Part shown: positions 4,909 through 7,042 of the stretch, piece by piece
How positions within the stretch are numbered: position 1 is the first letter of the stretch
Layout: the number at the start of each line of letters is the position of its first letter
Assembly (NCBI GenBank): GCA_001000035.1
Contig: LCGX01000030.1
Location: 1 to 7,042, forward strand
DNA length: 7,042 bases
Direction of reading: 5' to 3'
DNA from: Candidatus Nomurabacteria bacterium GW2011_GWF2_43_8
GTDB taxonomy: Bacteria; Patescibacteriota; Minisyncoccia; Phycocordibacterales; UBA9973
Made by a program: the position numbers and the translations under genes
Notes under the pieces: model-generated
The model's database searches: none
Told to the model about the DNA's origin: nothing
What the model saw: the letters and a program-made list of their open reading frames with translations, nothing else

Positions 4909-7042
4909 TTAAATATTTTCCAAATACTCGCGGTATGATTTGATTTCCAGGTTTCCCACCGGATAACGGGCCAGAGATTTTATGAAGGCGCGCGCCAAAT
5001 GCAGATCGGTAAAGAGCGGAATCTGGCAGTCAACGGCCGCCCGGCGTATGCGGAAGCCATCGGTCACGATGCGCCCCGCTTCTTCATTCTTGTTTTGGAC
5101 CGCTGTTTCAACTTTGCTTAAATTTACCACAAAAGATACTTTTTTGCCGAGGATTATATCGAGCGCGTTCGGCGACTCTTGGTATGCCTTGCGCACCACC
5201 GTACATTTCACGTTTTGCTTTTCCAGGAACTGTGCGGTGGTGTCCGTCGCGAAAATCGTATAACCCAGCGAAAGCAATATATTAGCGGCCTCCAAAAACT
5301 TGGCTTTATTCAGCTCCCCGCCCAAAGAAAGCAAGACATTTCTATTTTTAAAATCAAATTTATTGGTGCTCAAAATCGACTTTAAAAGCGCCTCGTCGTA
5401 ATCCCGGCCGAAACAAGCGGCCTCGCCGGTCGAGGACATTTCCACCCGGAGCACCGGATCAGCGCCGAGCAGTCGGGAGAAGGAAAATTGCGGAGATTTT
5501 ACGATAACGTTTTTGGGGTACCTAAAATTATGCGGTCGGGCTTTGCCGAAAAAACTATCCACGGCTATTTCCGGAAAATTGGCGTCCATCGCTTTGGACA
5601 AAAAAGGAAAAGTGCGGCTGGCACGCAGGTTGACTTCAATCACGAACGGGCGGTTGTCCTTCACTAAAAACTGGATGTTGAACGGCCCAGTAATGGAAAG
5701 CTCTTTCGCGATTTTTTTGGAAATCTCCCTTAATTGAAATTCGGTGGAAGAATGCACTCTTTGCGTCGGATACACGATAGTCGCGTCACCCGAGTGCACC
5801 CCGGCGTTCTCGACATGTTCGGAAATTCCATAAATAATAAGTTCTCCTTTTTGCGCCACGGCGTCAAACTCGATTTCTTTGGCGTTTTCGATATATTTTG
5901 AAATGGTGACCGGATGCGACGGGGACATAACCGCGGCCTTATCTATAAAATCAGACAACTGCTTTTTGTTATAGCATACCCGCATAGCTGAACCAGAAAG
6001 CACATAAGAAGGGCGGACCAAAACAGGAAAACCTTCCGCTTCCGTGAATTTTTTGGCTTCTTTCATGGAAGTAAAACTTTGCCATTTAGGCTGCAAGATT
6101 CCAAGCTTGTCCAGCAAGGCTGAAAACAAATTGCGGTCCTCGGCGCGATCTATATCTTTTGCCTTAGTCCCCAAAATATTGAAGTCGGCGATTGAAAGCT
6201 GTTTTGCCAGATTATTCGGCCTTTGTCCTCCTACGGATATGATGAGTCCTCCCGCATTTTCAAATTCAAAAATATCTGCCACGGTTTCAAAAGACAAGTT
6301 TTCAAAATACAGGCGGTCCGACATGTCATAATCGGTAGATACAGTTTCCGGATTGCAATTTATTATAATCGACTGCTTTTTGTGCCGTGAGAGCGCCAAA
6401 GCAGTGTGCACGCATGACCAATCGAACTCAACCGAGGAACCGATATGATACGGCCCGCTGCCCAAAACCATGATTGCATTTTTGCCGAGCGCGGATACAT
6501 CGTGATGGGCTCCATGATATGTCAGATATAAATAGTTTGTTTTGGCCGGCACTTCTCCCGCCAGAGTATCAATATTGAATACAAATGGCTTGACTCCGAG
6601 GCTTATGCGCAATCCGCGAATTTCCAATTCCGTCTTTTCACAGAGGCTGCCTATTTTTTTATCTGAAAAGCCATTCTGTTTCAAAACTAGCAGAGTTTCT
6701 CTATTCAAAATTTTATTTTTTAAAAACTTTTTTTCTATATTTATAATGTTTTGTACCTTATATAAAAACCACGGATCAATTCCGGTTATATTGTAAATAT
6801 TTTCAACACTCATCCCCTTTTTCATGTTTTCCGCTATGGCAAATATTCTTTTTGGGGTCGCTATATTCAAAAATTTTTTTAAATCTTTCTTATTGTTAAA
6901 ATTGTTATCTGTCACGCTCTCGACAATGTCTGAACTCATGCGTACAGCTTTTTCCAATGCTTCCTCAAAACTTCGTCCGATAGCCATTACCTCTCCGACT
7001 GATTTCATCGCGCTGCCTATATGTAAAAGCGCGCCGTCAAAT
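4909..7042 (-). CDS. carB: Carbamoyl-phosphate synthase large subunit, CAD-like (5' partial)
   Basis: Makes carbamoyl phosphate from bicarbonate, ammonia (delivered by the CarA glutaminase subunit, not in the window) and two ATP. The frame stays open to the window edge and the first codons (FDGALLHIGSAMKSVGEVMAIGR) match the end of the first ATP-grasp half, so the start is outside; the ATG at 7006-7008 is internal. 710 of a usual 1050-1100 residues are visible: the tail of the carboxyphosphate domain, the oligomerisation domain, the second ATP-grasp domain (about 6490-5400) and a C-terminal MGS-like allosteric domain (about 5342-4950). Counting the Met at 7008 as 1, Gln446, Glu458, Asn460, Arg462 and Arg465 match E. 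coli Gln829, Glu841, Asn843, Arg845 and Arg848, so the carbamate kinase site looks intact. Many segments (NYLYLTY, LGSGPYHIGSSVEFDW, PSYVLSGSAM, SEHVENAGVHSGDAT, PQFSFSRL) recall animal CAD rather than E. coli. Two Thr in ATDTTAQF lie in the effector loop. pyrB follows after 15 bp. Confidence 0.97.
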   Translation of the reverse strand, partial: FDGALLHIGSAMKSVGEVMAIGRSFEEALEKAVRMSSDIVESVTDNNFNNKKDLKKFLNIATPKRIFAIAENMKKGMSVENIYNITGIDPWFLYKVQNIINIEKKFLKNKILNRETLLVLKQNGFSDKKIGSLCEKTELEIRGLRISLGVKPFVFNIDTLAGEVPAKTNYLYLTYHGAHHDVSALGKNAIMVLGSGPYHIGSSVEFDWSCVHTALALSRHKKQSIIINCNPETVSTDYDMSDRLYFENLSFETVADIFEFENAGGLIISVGGQRPNNLAKQLSIADFNILGTKAKDIDRAEDRNLFSALLDKLGILQPKWQSFTSMKEAKKFTEAEGFPVLVRPSYVLSGSAMRVCYNKKQLSDFIDKAAVMSPSHPVTISKYIENAKEIEFDAVAQKGELIIYGISEHVENAGVHSGDATIVYPTQRVHSSTEFQLREISKKIAKELSITGPFNIQFLVKDNRPFVIEVNLRASRTFPFLSKAMDANFPEIAVDSFFGKARPHNFRYPKNVIVKSPQFSFSRLLGADPVLRVEMSSTGEAACFGRDYDEALLKSILSTNKFDFKNRNVLLSLGGELNKAKFLEAANILLSLGYTIFATDTTAQFLEKQNVKCTVVRKAYQESPNALDIILGKKVSFVVNLSKVETAVQNKNEEAGRIVTDGFRIRRAAVDCQIPLFTDLHLARAFIKSLARYPVGNLEIKSYREYLENI

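Noticed and set aside
4498..4938. 146-codon plus-strand frame opposite pyrB
   Set aside because: It lies wholly opposite well-conserved pyrB coding sequence, has an implausible composition and no family resemblance.

Overview
The window reads as bacterial chromosome, most likely from a small-genome lineage of the Patescibacteria/CPR (Parcubacteria-like) type. This is an inference from three things: a trigger factor that lacks its prolyl-isomerase domain, two small acidic envelope proteins of a kind I associate with that group, and start sites that almost all lack a Shine-Dalgarno sequence. The reads use the standard code (no in-frame UGA recoding is needed). I cannot fix a taxon from the sequence alone. 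No RNA genes, insertion sequences, CRISPR arrays or phage genes are visible.

Plus strand, 1-3972: the window opens inside a membrane-embedded proton-pumping pyrophosphatase (hppA, N-terminus cut by the window edge). A perfect extended -10 promoter lies across its stop codon and should drive the next gene, a secreted, very acidic, helix-rich protein of unknown function. A 62-bp gap holding an 18-bp imperfect tandem repeat with internal dyads follows. Then come a 76-residue single-pass membrane protein and, 4 bp later, a trigger factor (tig) in which a short His/Glu-rich linker stands where the FKBP-type isomerase domain should be.

Minus strand, 7042-3976: the large subunit of carbamoyl-phosphate synthase (carB, start outside the window) is followed after 15 bp by aspartate carbamoyltransferase (pyrB). 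The two enzymes carry out consecutive steps: CarB (with a glutaminase subunit CarA, not in the window) makes carbamoyl phosphate, and PyrB joins it to aspartate to start pyrimidine synthesis. This CarB resembles the synthetase part of animal CAD more than the E. coli enzyme in many diagnostic segments.

The two transcription units converge, with only 3 bp between the tig and pyrB stop codons and no evident terminator. There is no gene-free stretch over 300 bp; the largest gap is 62 bp. The main points of interest are the isomerase-less trigger factor with its His linker, the two adjacent unknown envelope genes, the tandem-dyad repeat between them, the promoter hidden in the hppA stop, and the CAD-like CarB with an AT-rich island.
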